A DNA stretch of 64,000 bases. Source: Romanomermis culicivorax (Eukaryota > Nematoda > Enoplea > Mermithida > Mermithidae). The stretch spans positions 1,302,001 to 1,366,000 of the forward strand of contig CAWUHX010000013.1 of NCBI GenBank assembly GCA_963922205.1, given 5' to 3'. This document shows, piece after piece, positions 24,945-36,129 of the stretch (position 1 is the stretch's first letter; each line of letters begins with the position of its first letter). A program made the translations under genes and the position numbers. The notes under the pieces were generated by a model, which was not told the DNA's origin, searched no databases, and worked only from the letters and a program-made list of their open reading frames with translations.

Positions 24945-25995
24945 CTCCAGGTTCGAAAAAACGGGAAGCACGAAGAAAATTCTGCTTGTTTGAATCTAAA
25001 ATCCGGAAAAATAATCAGGCATGCGAGAAATTTGTGAAATTGCGCGATATAACTAGACTACTATATCAGAAACAGAAAAGAATTTCCGAAGAAACAAAAT
25101 ACGCCAAATGCAATGTTTTTATTTTATTTCAAAAAATCAGAATTGGTAAAATTTTTTAGTTAGTGGGCACTTTGTGCTTCTTCGAACACAGGTGACAGCA
25201 TTTCCAATCCAAACATCCAACGAGCCTACCTGAGGCATTTGAAATGCTTTCTTCATGTTGCAGCCTACGATCGAGACAACATTTGAGATGACAAAGCTTG
25301 GGAGCCACCAAATGGCAGAAAACTAATCATGGATCCACCATATCTTGATAAACCCATTGGGTTATTCGGTGTCGGCCAGGCTTAGGTGGTGGTTGGGTGG
25401 TTGGCTGGCTGGTTGGTTCACTGGTGCTTGCTTGGTCGGTTTATTGCACTTTAACATGCAGTCTTTTCTGCCAAGCAGGATGTCTCAGAGGGCAAGTTTT
25501 GGTTCCGTTTTATAATCCGTAGAGTTGATAATTCAAATAAAAGTAAAAACATTTTTGCGTCGTAACTTTTCAAATTTTTTTTTCATGCGCAAGTCAAAAT
25601 TTTTGCTACAGACCTTTAAAATCCTGAAGCTCGTTAGTCAAGCAAAAGGAGATCACATAGAAACGAGACTATTGTGATTTGCATATTTGACATGTCATTG
25701 TTTCATGTCACATGATTTTTTTCTCGTTTAATTGCGAATACTAATAATTAAGCTTTTTGCTGAAAAGTTATGTGGGGGTTTGTAAAATTTATCATGAATA
25801 AGAACTAGCGGTTTAGAAGTTATGAAATTCAGGTTTGTGGCTAAACGTTTAGCCTATCTATCGCAGAAAACGGCAAGAAGAAATATTGTGTTAAAAAAAG
25901 TTATGCAACAGAGACGAGGGTAGCCTTTTTTTGAGACACCCGCTCAAGTTTTTCACACATAACATAATCTGGTGCTAGAATCTTGCCTATCGGCG
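24945..25995. other. Start of the giant M3-gene intron, non-coding
   Basis: AT-rich sequence with no convincing exon. A GGTT/GGCT-rich low-complexity run lies at about 25385-25440. The rest has no recognised family. Confidence 0.5.
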
Positions 25996-27024
25996 GTACC
26001 AAGACATTAAAGCGCGGACATTAGAGCGCGGAGACATTACAGCGTAGGGACATTAGAGCCCAGGACAATAGAGCGCAGGAGCATTAGAGCGCAGGGGCAT
26101 TAGAGCGCATGCACATTACAGCACAGGGACATTACAGCGCAGGACAATAGAGCGCAAGACAATAGCGCGCAGGGACAATAGAGCACATAAACATAGCAAA
26201 ACAAAAAAGTCGAAAATAGGATAATTTGAAAAATAACATTTTAGCTCAAAAAATGCTTTCTTCACATTTTTTCATGACTCTGGAGAAGTTCAGGTCGAAG
26301 CATTTTTCCACCATTAAGTATTTTTTCCAGTTTTTGTTCTTTTTCTTCCTTTTTCTCTTTTTCTTATTGCACGTTTCTTACTTTTTTTCGTCTTCTATTT
26401 TTTATATAATATCTTTTTTCTCTTTTTTCCCATTTTCTTGTGTTTTTTCTCTTTTATTCTTTTTATACATCATTGTTCGTCCACTCTCTCATCACTCATA
26501 TTTTTTTACATTTTTTTATTCAGTCGTTCATTCGAGCTGTTATTAAAAAGATGCGATATGTAAATGTTTCATACGAAAGTTGAGAAGGACACAAAAAATC
26601 GCCAGTAATTGACCTTTGAACTTGTGAATCAAATTGTTTTATTTTGTCATTTTCGAATTCATCTTGAATTTCTAACTCGCATTCAGTATGACACACACAG
26701 TTTTTTGTCAGCTTTTGAAATAAAGCTGTTGTCCTAATATTATTTTTTCATGTACGGAAACAATTCAAAGATCGCGTTTATTGCAGACCAGGGAAGGTTG
26801 TTCCTAAAAAATCAGTTTTCTCAAATGCGCTCTAGTGTCCCTGCGCTCTATTGTTCTGCGCTCTAATGTCCCTGCGATCTATTGTCTCTGCGCTCTATTG
26901 TCCCTGCGCCCTATTGTCCTGCGCTCTAATGTCCCTGCGCTCTATTGTCCTGCGCTCTATTGCCCTGCGCTCTAATGTCCCTGCTCTCTAATGTCCGCGC
27001 TATATTGTCCCGAGCTCTGATGTC
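25996..27024 (+). mobile_element. Foldback-type element, GACATTAGAGCGCAGG arms (copy B)
   Basis: The left arm (26000-26192) holds about twelve units of ACATTAGAGCGCAGGG or ACAATAGAGCGCAGG. The right arm (26826-27023) holds about thirteen inverted units, GCGCTCTAATGTCCCT or GCGCTCTATTGTCCT. The T-rich core of about 630 bp is homologous to copy A in the opposite direction. A Phe-rich frame at 26226-26546 (+) and its counterpart in copy A share a similar start, but both look like products of the pyrimidine tract. Confidence 0.8.
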
Positions 27025-27618
27025 CGGTCACGTTTTCAACGTAATCCTTAACAGTAGACATACTCATAAGCATTTTGAGTTTCCTAAAGAACAAATCGAC
27101 AACGTAATCTGAATAGACTGCCTCCTCAACTAACATAATATGCAAGATACAGTGCTCTTCAATAGTCCAGCCGCACTGTGTAAAATGCTGTTTTGGTACG
27201 CTAGCTTCTCTACAACTTTTTTTGGAAATGTAAATTGTAGGCAGACTAGCTATTTTTACTTCCAGCAAACTGACAAATCTGTTCGCACTGATTATTGTTT
27301 TGGTTTTCTCGTTGGTTGGTCAAGGACAAAGCTCATTCACGACAAAAAAACCCAGAAATATAGACAATGTTCAGAAAGCTACATTTTTCAGAGATGCCCA
27401 ATCATTGGAGCGTTAATGAAAATGATGTCCGTTGAGTTTATTTCCACATGTGAGTGGTCTATCAGCTTCCATCCATGACACTAGGAGATTATAAATGCTG
27501 TCAAATTTTAGTTGGTGGCAGATCTTTGGCTCTGCTATTTTTACAGTGAAACCGAAACACTACAAATGAAAATGACCAGCACGAGTTGATTCGTCACATT
27601 CTGTTTACTAATAACTTA
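27025..27618. other. Giant-intron DNA, possible unassigned coding remnant
   Basis: Minus-strand 27020-27180 reads as an ordinary-looking peptide (CGWTIEEHCILHIMLVEEAV and onward) and stops being open at the foldback boundary. I do not recognise it, and splice sites do not support it as an M3-gene exon. Confidence 0.3.
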
Positions 27619-27721
27619 TTAAGGATGGGCCGGATCCACTTTTTTGACGATAGTGAATCTGGATCCGGATCCTTAAAAAATTTGTTCAGCGGATCCGAAT
27701 CGAATCAGGATCCAAAAAAAT

Positions 27722-28290
27722 TTGCTTCGACTTATCCGGATCCTGAATGAAAGATCCGACCGGATCTGGATCGGATCTTATATGATATCATATGTATGTA
27801 TGTGTATATGCTCATTCATTGTATTATTGTGTTTAATTATTCTACAATTAAGTTATATGAATTTATATCTTTTCGGCGTCAAACTATTGATGATATATAT
27901 GCTCAGAAATTTAGACAGTAGAGGCATCAGTTCATTTGAAGCTTTACAGGTGAACATAGACCCAGATTTGGAAATCTCGAAACGACAGTGATTAAGAAAT
28001 TGAAACAATATTATATGATCTGAGAATGCATTTTCAGTTTTGATAGAAAATTTACGATCGTTACTCTTATTGATCTCACGAACAAAGACAAATTTTTGGA
28101 AAAACCTGGAACGATGTCAAATATAGTTCATACATTGAAAACCCTAGGTAGTAATCTCAATAATCAAAGCAAGATCATAATTTCAACGCCAGCTCAAAAG
28201 CAGAAAAAAAGATGAAATTGAGACTTTATATCCACAAGCAGTGAGGATGAAGAAGATCAAATTGGATTAGAAGACAGTGCATAACATTAT
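27722..28290 (+). pseudogene. Decayed hAT transposase fragment
   Basis: Broken reading frames contain VTLIDLTNKDKF near 28056-28095, which resembles the ATLLDPRYKDKFF signature of the hAT C-terminal (RNase-H fold) region. A Ser/Glu-rich SSEDEEDQIGLEDS tail follows. Several stop codons interrupt it. It lies inside the inverted-repeat element starting at 27619, which fits its being that element's own transposase. Confidence 0.4.
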
Positions 28291-29160
28291 GTATAACACA
28301 CAACACTACGAGTATATAGCATGTTATAAGATATACCATTTTAAAAGAATATAAATATAAGTTCAGTACCATATAGACCAATGTATAAACATGCTGTACA
28401 TAAAATATACCTTCAGTATGGCGCTGTATGTTGTATCATAGCCCTGTGTTATAACATATTTAAAAATTCTTTTTCAGAAATTTTTTTTCGAAGCCATATG
28501 TTTTAACATATCCCTATGTTAAAATATCTCCTACGTTATAACATGGCCTACGTTTTTTTTTTTATTTTTTTCCAAAAATTTTCTTTTCGAACTAATATGT
28601 TACAACATAGCCTGTTGTAACATAGCCCTATGTTTTGACACACAATTTTTTTATTATTTTAAGACATGTTATAACATACTGACATGTTGTAACATAGTCC
28701 TATGTTTTAACATATAATTTTTTTTCATTTTTCGACATGTTGTAAAATACTGACATGTTATAATATAGTCTTATGTTATAACATGGTCTTATGTTATACA
28801 ACAATTTTTTTTCGACATATTATAACATGGACATGTTATAACGTAGTCCGATGTTATAACATATCCCATGTTATAATAGACCCTATGTTATAAGATATAC
28901 AATGTTATAACATAGCTATAATATACCCTATATTAAAACGTAGAGCATGCTATAATATAGGGTATGGTATAACGCAGGGTATGTTATAACACGGGAGAAT
29001 GGTATTACACGCGGTATGTTATAACATGAGGAGCTATGTTATGTTATATTTGTCACAGCACAAAAAATAGCAGTCTGATTAAGAATAAAAATAAGTTATA
29101 CGAATATGACATATGGCTTCGACATAGAAAATTTTAGGAAAAAAATTTTTTTGATGTTAT
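28280..29160. repeat. Array of degenerate ATGTTATAACAT palindromes
   Basis: Dozens of copies of the self-complementary core ATGTTATAACAT, or one-base variants, occur at irregular 15-35 bp spacing. They are separated by short linkers such as AGTCC, AGCCC and ATACCCT. Two further copies lie at about 56715-56750, in the matching inner arm beyond the retrotransposon. Confidence 0.8.
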
Positions 29161-29287
29161 GACATAGCAGGCTTTTTTTAGTCATTTTAGGGGCCTGGGC
29201 CCCTAAAAGTTTGGAAATGGCTCCTAAAATTTTAGGTTTAGGAGCCATTTTGGCTACCAAAATTTTGACATATTCATTTATATTATA

Positions 29288-29768
29288 TGTTAGGCTGCTG
29301 TGGGGTCACAATTAAGCAACAGTTCTAACCACAGGCTAACAACAACAACAACAAACACCAAACTCTCCCAGACGTTTCACCAGATAAACACCAGAACTCT
29401 CACTAAACCTCAAGCAGAACACCTTGGCTCGTACCTCAGGAGTTCCTACCCAAGTCTCCACTCCTATACTTATAAACTCCTTCCACTACGCTCACAAAAC
29501 AAAACAACTTACAGGTCCAAGTTGTATTGGGTGACGAAGGGCGACGCCAATAATAAATAATATACAAAAATATTATAAATAAGACGACCACGGCGACGCT
29601 CCATAAACTAGTCTTTTTCAATAATGACAAAAAGACAGAAAACTCGCGAAACAGTGGCAGAAATAACCTATGCAAATTTATCATTTCTTTTCGCCACTTT
29701 TCGCCGCGTCCAACCGCCTGCGCACCGACGCCGGAAGCTGAACACGTGCACCTGAGCCCACCTCAACA
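29288..29768 (-). repeat. 3' LTR of the retrotransposon (481 bp)
   Basis: Begins TGTTAGGCTGCTG and ends CACCTCAACA on the + strand. It is identical by eye to the LTRs at 42889 and 55280. As the element runs on the minus strand, this is its 3' LTR. Confidence 0.95.
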
Positions 29769-29785
29769 TCCCTCGGCCCTCAAAA
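29769..29785 (-). other. Polypurine tract adjoining the 3' LTR
   Basis: On the element strand the purine-rich GAGGGCCGAGGGA lies immediately before the LTR's TGTTGAGG, the expected site for plus-strand priming. Two pyrimidines interrupt it. Confidence 0.6.
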
Positions 29786-30522
29786 CCGACCAACGGGAGG
29801 TGAAAACCTTTCTGCAGCCTGAGTCTCATACTGAGGCCCCGACTGCATAACAGTTTTCCCCTCGGAAAACAAATTTTTGGGGCTACCCCCTCCAAGATGT
29901 GATCCAGCCCCTACCAGGTCCTTCAGGTGACGGCGACCTTGACCAATCCATTCGGCAGGGCACTCCCTTTCGGGCTACCGGAAACGATCACGAACGTAGT
30001 TCGGCCTGGACTTTGACGTCGATCTGTGCCTAGATCCGGGGCGTCGCCGTTCCTCTTCTCCCATTTCCTGGTTTTTACAGCCTCGGTGATGAGGTGCCCC
30101 AGGTGCGCTTCCTCCCCGGTCGGCCGCTCGCCACATCGCTCCGTCCAATACAAATCTACTCAGTAAAAAATATTTTCTATAAAATATTTCAGATTTACGA
30201 AATAAATTTATAAACGCAAAATAAAATTTCACGTCTTCATCTTTTTCAGGCCCTGAAAGTAAACAAGAAAGAATACGAGGGCTATATACACGCCCGAAAT
30301 AAGATGGACGGAAAGACGAATTTCGCCGGGCAACTTTTGGGCACCGGAAACGAGAAAATTTAAAATTTAAAGCAACAATAAAAACGAGATAATATATATA
30401 TTTTTTTTTTTTTTTTTTTTTGTATTTTGTGTTTTATTTGTGTTTTTGTATTTTTGTATTTTTGAAATAAAATTTGTACGAAATAACGAATTTTGGTCCA
30501 AAAAGTAAGCGGCTATATGAAA
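29786..30522 (-). other. Retrotransposon 3' non-coding region
   Basis: About 740 bp lie between the ORF3 stop and the polypurine tract. An A-run (30402-30421 as T on +) is present on the element strand. No ORF of note was found. Confidence 0.6.
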
Positions 30523-33500
30523 TTATTGTTGCCCGCCGCCACCATAACCGCCGTATTGGAAGCTACCACGGCGAGGGTAGGGACCACCTCGAGCTCCACG
30601 ACCCCTGAGGAATCCCCCAAAAACTCCTCGAGGTTGGGCCACACGAGGGGGTCCGCCCATCGCCTGTCCTCTATACGGTTGCGGATTAACCATCTTAAAG
30701 GGTCTACCTTGACCCTGTCCCTGACCCCAGCCCCGGCCATATCCCCCTCCAGTTCCCCTCTGGTACGAGCCCTGAGTGGAACTTACAGAAGATACTCCTG
30801 AAGCTGAGGTAGTGGACCTACCTTGACTTTGTTGATTAGCATACGGTAATTTGAATACTCCAGGCTGGTGCCGACCCTGCGAGTGAGACGATTGTCGCGA
30901 GTGCTGGCTCCTAGTCCTGGATGCATCCCTAGGTTGTCTCTCCGTTAACATTGGAATCTTGAAGGGTTGCCCCTCCTCATCCTCTGCTTTCTGGAATTTA
31001 CCAGAAAATCTCTGAACCATGTCCGACAACCTTCTTTTCGCTGCCATATCTACTGCAGTTTGTTGGTGTTCCTGCATTCGGTTGGCGTACGCTTCCCTGA
31101 ATGCAGTACTACCTTCTCCCCGCAGGTAGATAGAATAATACCTTTCCGTAACAAATGACTTGGCCCGTGCATCAATTGCACCAATATGTCTCGGGCCTAA
31201 CTGCTGTTGTTCTAATTTTAGCAACACCATGGTACATAAGTATCTCACGGCTGCCATCACTATTTCCGGATCAAAATGATGAAACCAATTTGGCATGAAC
31301 TTGAGCCAAATATACTCCCAAATGGGCTCAGGAACGTTTACATGATCATACAGGAAACCACCTTGAACATCAAAGTGATCCCCGTAGTTCTCGTAAAGTT
31401 CCTCTACTCCATTATTCACTAATGCCCAGATGATTTGGTTCCTATTATCATCTGGCATATCCTGAGCAAAGAATTCGATCACCTCCGGTGTCGAAAAATC
31501 TATCCTTCCCTTGACCAAGGGAAACTTCTTATGGACGTCCCAGTAGTCTCTCAAAACAGAACTTAGGTACTCCAAAGTTACTTCCTTATCTCTACTTCTC
31601 TTGACCGATTTTGTCGGTTCCGACGTAGAGGGTTTAGAAACAACTTTTTTCCCTGAAGCGCTGCTCTGGTCCTGCTGAGAAGTCTTATCAACCTTAGACA
31701 CGGGCTTAGCCAAAGTACTTTTCGTCGTTGCACTTACCTGAGATGCAGACGATTTACTAGGTACTTTAGCCGAAGCAACCGTCGACTGCACCTGACTCGT
31801 AGAACTTTTGGTTCCAGGCATCAGGCTTGTCGGCGTAGTTCCAGTCTTGGATTTGGTTGAATCCGTCAATAAAGTTGTAGATCCTGCAAACTTCAAATCC
31901 ACAGACGTAGAACTCCCTGTCTGTTCTCCTTCACCATCACTGATTTCAATAACATCTTCTTCCTCTCTCTTTTTAGCCCTATTGGCCCTTCGGGCTAACT
32001 TTCGTCTTCCTAGTCTTTTAATTTGATCGTCCGTACGACCTTCTGCTCTGAACTTTCTGACCTCTTCGGCAGTATACATACCTGGTATACCACCGTCCAT
32101 ACTTGGATCTCTGGGCGCTACTTGAACTGTCGGCGTAACCTTGCTGACCGCAGGCTGGATGACCTGCGTACTAGAAGGTTGCACCGGCAATTTCGGGATA
32201 TGATAAGCAGTAGGCGGCTTGGCTGGAGCTTGCACGACTGTAGGCGCTGCCAGAGGCGTCGGCTGCGCCGTAAAACCAGCCAATACTAGTTCCAGCTGCT
32301 TCTGCTGCTGATCTAATCTCGCTTTCTGCTCCGCAAGCTGCTTAGTAAAAATCTCTTTCTGTCTCTCGATTTCCTTTTCAGCTTGCTCCCTGAGCCTCGC
32401 TTCAATTTCCTCTATTGCTGGACTTGCAGCAATCGTTATCAGATTGCTTTCATCCACCATCGGCTCTGCCCTGACATCCATTCCAGAAAGTAAACTCTCT
32501 GTCTGATCTACTAACGAAGTTACCTGTGTTTCTTGATCAGGCTGTATCAACGATTCAACAGTGACTTCATTGTCCACTTCTAAATCGTCTCCTACCTGAT
32601 TCAAGTCTATGGGGGTGTTGAGGTCTGCAGGTATCACCTGTAGCTGTGCTTTCGCCGCAACAGGCTCAGCCTGCATCCCCTGCACCTGATCCAAACTACT
32701 CATATCAACTCCAGATTGTTGACTCACCGTTGTGCTTACCTCAGTGCCTGTAACCGGCACTGCTGGCTGCTTACCTATCGGCGTCACTACAACCTTATCG
32801 CCAATATGCGTAATCGTAAAACCTGGAGCATCGGACGGCAATATCGGCTCAAAAAATGGCGGCTCGTAACCTGGAACGTATTCCGGTTGATACGCTAAGA
32901 CGCTCTTTTTCTGATTTTCCTTCGTTGCATCCTCACTCATATCTATTGGGTATCGCAAACCTGGAACTCTAACAGCTATCTGGCGGAAGTAAAACCTCTG
33001 ATAGCAGTACGGATTATCTTTGTACTGCGGACACTCCGCCAAATGCTTCCTTTTATCTTCCGGTCTTTGCTCCCATGACTTTGTCTTAGGCCAAAATCGG
33101 ATCGGCAGAAATCCGAAACGATTTCCCCAACATGTAATAGAATCGCCCTTGGTTGGCGTATGTACCTCTGTTACTGGAAGACTATTCAAAAATGATAAGT
33201 ACTGACCGTACCTATCTCCCCTCCACAACATCTTCAAGAGTTGTTCCTTTCCCTCAGGGCTAAAGGATCTCAAATAGTTGTGGTCAAGGAGAGAGGTAAG
33301 GTACTCCTCCGCCTCCTCTCTGCAAGCTGGCCAAAACAAATGAAACGTAAGCGGAACTTTATTACACACTGACTCCAAATTCTTAAAATTGTCCTCGATC
33401 AATATTTCAGAATAAGGAGCGATATCCATACTCCAGTGTTGTCTTACATACGAGTCTTTACCGTTCGAAATTTTGACCGGTTCATACTCGTGGTAATCAA

Positions 33501-34838
33501 CTTCCAGACATGGTATCTCCAATAACTGCTTCGTTTCCTTTCTATACCTTAGATAATTCTCGTATAAAACCATAGATACTGGTTCATCGAGTCTACTGAA
33601 ACTCTTCCCTCGATTAACCATATCTACCACCTTGTTCATTATTCGAGTTCTAATCTGCTTTTCCGACAAAGCTTCTTCAAACTCTTCATCCTCACTTACC
33701 GTATCATTACCGTCTACATTCTTACTTTTCTCTTTAACGGTATAATCAGGATGAATACCCTTAGGTATACTCACGTCTCTTCCTCTCTTCGGATTTGCCT
33801 CGTAATGAGGGAAGCTGTACTCCACATAGCCTCCAAATGAGGTGTCCATTTGGGCAGCCATACGGGCATACGCTTCCTGTCTCATTACGTGGTAAATAGC
33901 CGACGACTGCGGCTCCTCTACTTCCGGACTTCCACAAAAAGTCTGCGGAAAATTCTCTCCATGTATCATGTTAAAAAACCTGTACAACCTGTACGACATT
34001 ATCTGGATTTGATCCGCTTTCATCAAATCATGCGGAAAATACTGGAATCCGACCTCGACTTCCATAGCTAACTCATAGTGGAAAAACGCTAAGAAAACCA
34101 ACAATGAGTAGTAGGCGTCCAGTGCTGAATACCTGATTTCAAACTGCGTCAACGTGTGCCTACAGAATCGTTCACGTTGCGCTCTCTGACGGAAATCGAT
34201 TTGGAAATAACCAACGTCCGCCAGATACAGCTCCGTGAACAATCCTTTCAGCTTAAATGTCTCTGGGCAAAGTCCCAACTTCCTGGACATTGCCAAAAAT
34301 CTTCCATTCAATTGATCTCCTACCTTGGCTACGTCATAATAACGGCCATACGAAGATGTAATTCTATACTTGATCTCTGCTGTCAGATCAACATCCTGGT
34401 GATTTCTGCCTGCGCCATTAACATTCCAGACGGCAACCAGATCTGTAACCAAGTTGTATCCAACGAGAAGCATGTCCGAATCTAAGAGCTCATGAATGAG
34501 CGTCCATTCCTTCGGCATGATTGTCGTAGTATCTACAACAAAAGTGTCTCCAGTCACCGTCGAGAAGCTAATGACTCTCGCGAACTCCTTCCCTTTTGGG
34601 TTATCAACCCCAGAAGTCGCGAAAACCTTGCTCACGTACTCTTGAGTAACTTTTTCGGTATCAAAACCGATAACTGGCTGTCCTCGAAACCTGCTCACCT
34701 TCAGAGTTTCGATCATCTCAGCCACCTTACCTATCTCGACCAATTTCGGTTCTGTTAGTTCCAACGGAAATCTTCCGAACGTCGTTGCGAACCATCGTTC
34801 CAATTCGCCGACTCTAACAATGCGTTTAACATTGTAGT
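30523..34838 (-). CDS. Retrotransposon ORF3: DEDDy 3'-5' exonuclease with SUMO-interaction-like and RGG regions
   Basis: An intact frame of more than 1420 codons ends TAA at 30523. Numbering from codon 34803, an RNase D/WRN-type exonuclease occupies about residues 35-240: ExoI GFDTEK (D48, E50), ExoII YNLVTDL (N117, D121), ExoIII YSALD (Y225, D229). All four acidic residues and the Tyr are present. Next come an unassigned region (240-700), a Gln/Glu/Lys coiled coil (about 795-860), VIEIS with an acidic tail (951-960) resembling a SUMO-interaction motif, an unassigned folded region (about 1070-1240) and an Arg/Gly-rich tail (about 1340-1426) suited to RNA binding. No in-frame ATG occurs before codon 30. 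The frame is open from 34858, and TTTTTTAG ending at 34839 is a good splice acceptor, so a spliced mRNA is likely. There is no membrane segment, so it is not an envelope gene. Related exonuclease ORF3s are known in bdelloid rotifer retroelements. Confidence 0.85.
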
Positions 34839-34850
34839 CTAAAAAATTCA
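34839..34850 (-). promoter_or_regulatory. Candidate splice acceptor for ORF3
   Basis: On the element strand, GAATTTTTTAG precedes ACTACAATGTTAAACG. The acceptor opens the ORF3 frame in phase with two leftover bases. An ATG seven bases on lies in a different frame and would not give ORF3. Confidence 0.5.
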
Positions 34851-36129
34851 GGCGAAATGTTTACAACTTTTTAATGAAAATTTTTCCCAAAGCGGACAAA
34901 CATCGGTTAAATTCTACCTTCACCACAGATAGTAAGCACAAATAGGAAAGAAGAAAAGAAAATTGCAAGCAGGGGAAAATAAGGTACCAAACATATATTG
35001 GGTTAGTGTTGGCAGATAGTTAAACACAAGTGCGGCCCCGACTTCTACCTTATACGGGAGTACACGCACAGACTACCTGCGTCTTCCATCAATCGACTGC
35101 ATGCCGTCTCAATCCAACGCCCAAAACGGCCTATCCAATCAATAAATTAAGAATTTCCAAGAAGAAATTTGAAAATATATTTACAATTTAACCAAAATGT
35201 GGAAATTCGTAGAAAAGTGAATTAAGATGGAATTTAGAAATTTAAATAAATTTTGAAATTATCTACCCCTAGTCGACTAGTTGCTACACTCCACTTCTTC
35301 CCCATCACATAGACGAATTTATTCAACTCGCTATGTGTGTAGAGGAATAATGTAGTTTCGCAAAAAGTCCAAATTTTGCGCTACGGGCAGCTTTGCCACA
35401 CTTTTTCAAGTTGGCAGAACAATTATGTTCCCACTAAACTTTTACAATTGTCTAGGCCTTCGTCTAGACACCCGTGGGCTATGACATCCTGCTTTGCTCA
35501 AGTAATTTTTAGATTAACTAAGTTTAATAACTTAGGTCGCTTACCATCGACTAAGAAATACCGATTGTTTTGCCGCACCTGCGGCTGTCCGTAGGTCACG
35601 TGGGGGTCCGTGACCAAGTATTGCTTTGTCCGGCGTCCATTGGGGGGCCTGGACATTCCTTCTGCTTCCTTTTCGAATTCTAATAATTCGGCACTATCAA
35701 TTTTCGAAGAAATTTTTAAAATTTTTTGAATATGAGCTGAAAAATCGACAAATTTTCCGCTTTCGCTACTTTTTGTCTATTTTCACTCTAAAACTCAGCG
35801 GTTTTCCCAATTCTTCCAATATTCACAGAATTGGGGGGCAACAATTAACTATTTCCTCCGAAATTAATCGGACTCGGGAAAATTTAAGATTTAGGCCGCG
35901 AAAAAAGTTTTTTAAAAATTTAGGTTTTTGCGAAGAGTGGTTTTTTACCAAAAATTTTGAGAAATTTTTAGATTTACGCGAGAAAAATTTAAAAATACAC
36001 AATAAATACGCGATAAATACATAAATAATTATAGTTAAATACAATTTGTACTTAAATACACAAATTGGGACGAAAAAATATGGGGGGTAATCACACGCAC
36101 ACACACACGCGAAAAAACAGCGCTACGCG
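34851..36129 (-). other. Spacer between Gag-Pol and ORF3
   Basis: About 1.3 kb with stops in all frames of the element strand, so ORF3 cannot arise by frameshift or readthrough from Pol. AT-rich runs at 35680-36020 are the densest part. A CA/GT microsatellite (CACACACACAC) lies near 36092. Confidence 0.6.

Noticed and set aside
26000..27023. Short regularly repeated units suggesting a CRISPR-like array
   Set aside because: The units are contiguous, with no unique spacers, and reappear inverted at the other end of the same element in a eukaryotic intron. This is foldback architecture.
26972..27268. Minus-strand frame as another exon of the M3-family gene
   Set aside because: Its sequence matches no segment of the family, it runs into the foldback arm, and no phase-compatible splice sites were found.
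29300..29560. 86-codon frame inside the LTR, present three times
   Set aside because: It is on the strand opposite the element's genes and repeats only because the LTR does.
30523..34838. ORF3 as an envelope glycoprotein gene (endogenous retrovirus)
   Set aside because: There is no signal peptide, no membrane-spanning segment and no Cys-rich ectodomain. The N-terminal motifs are those of a nuclease.
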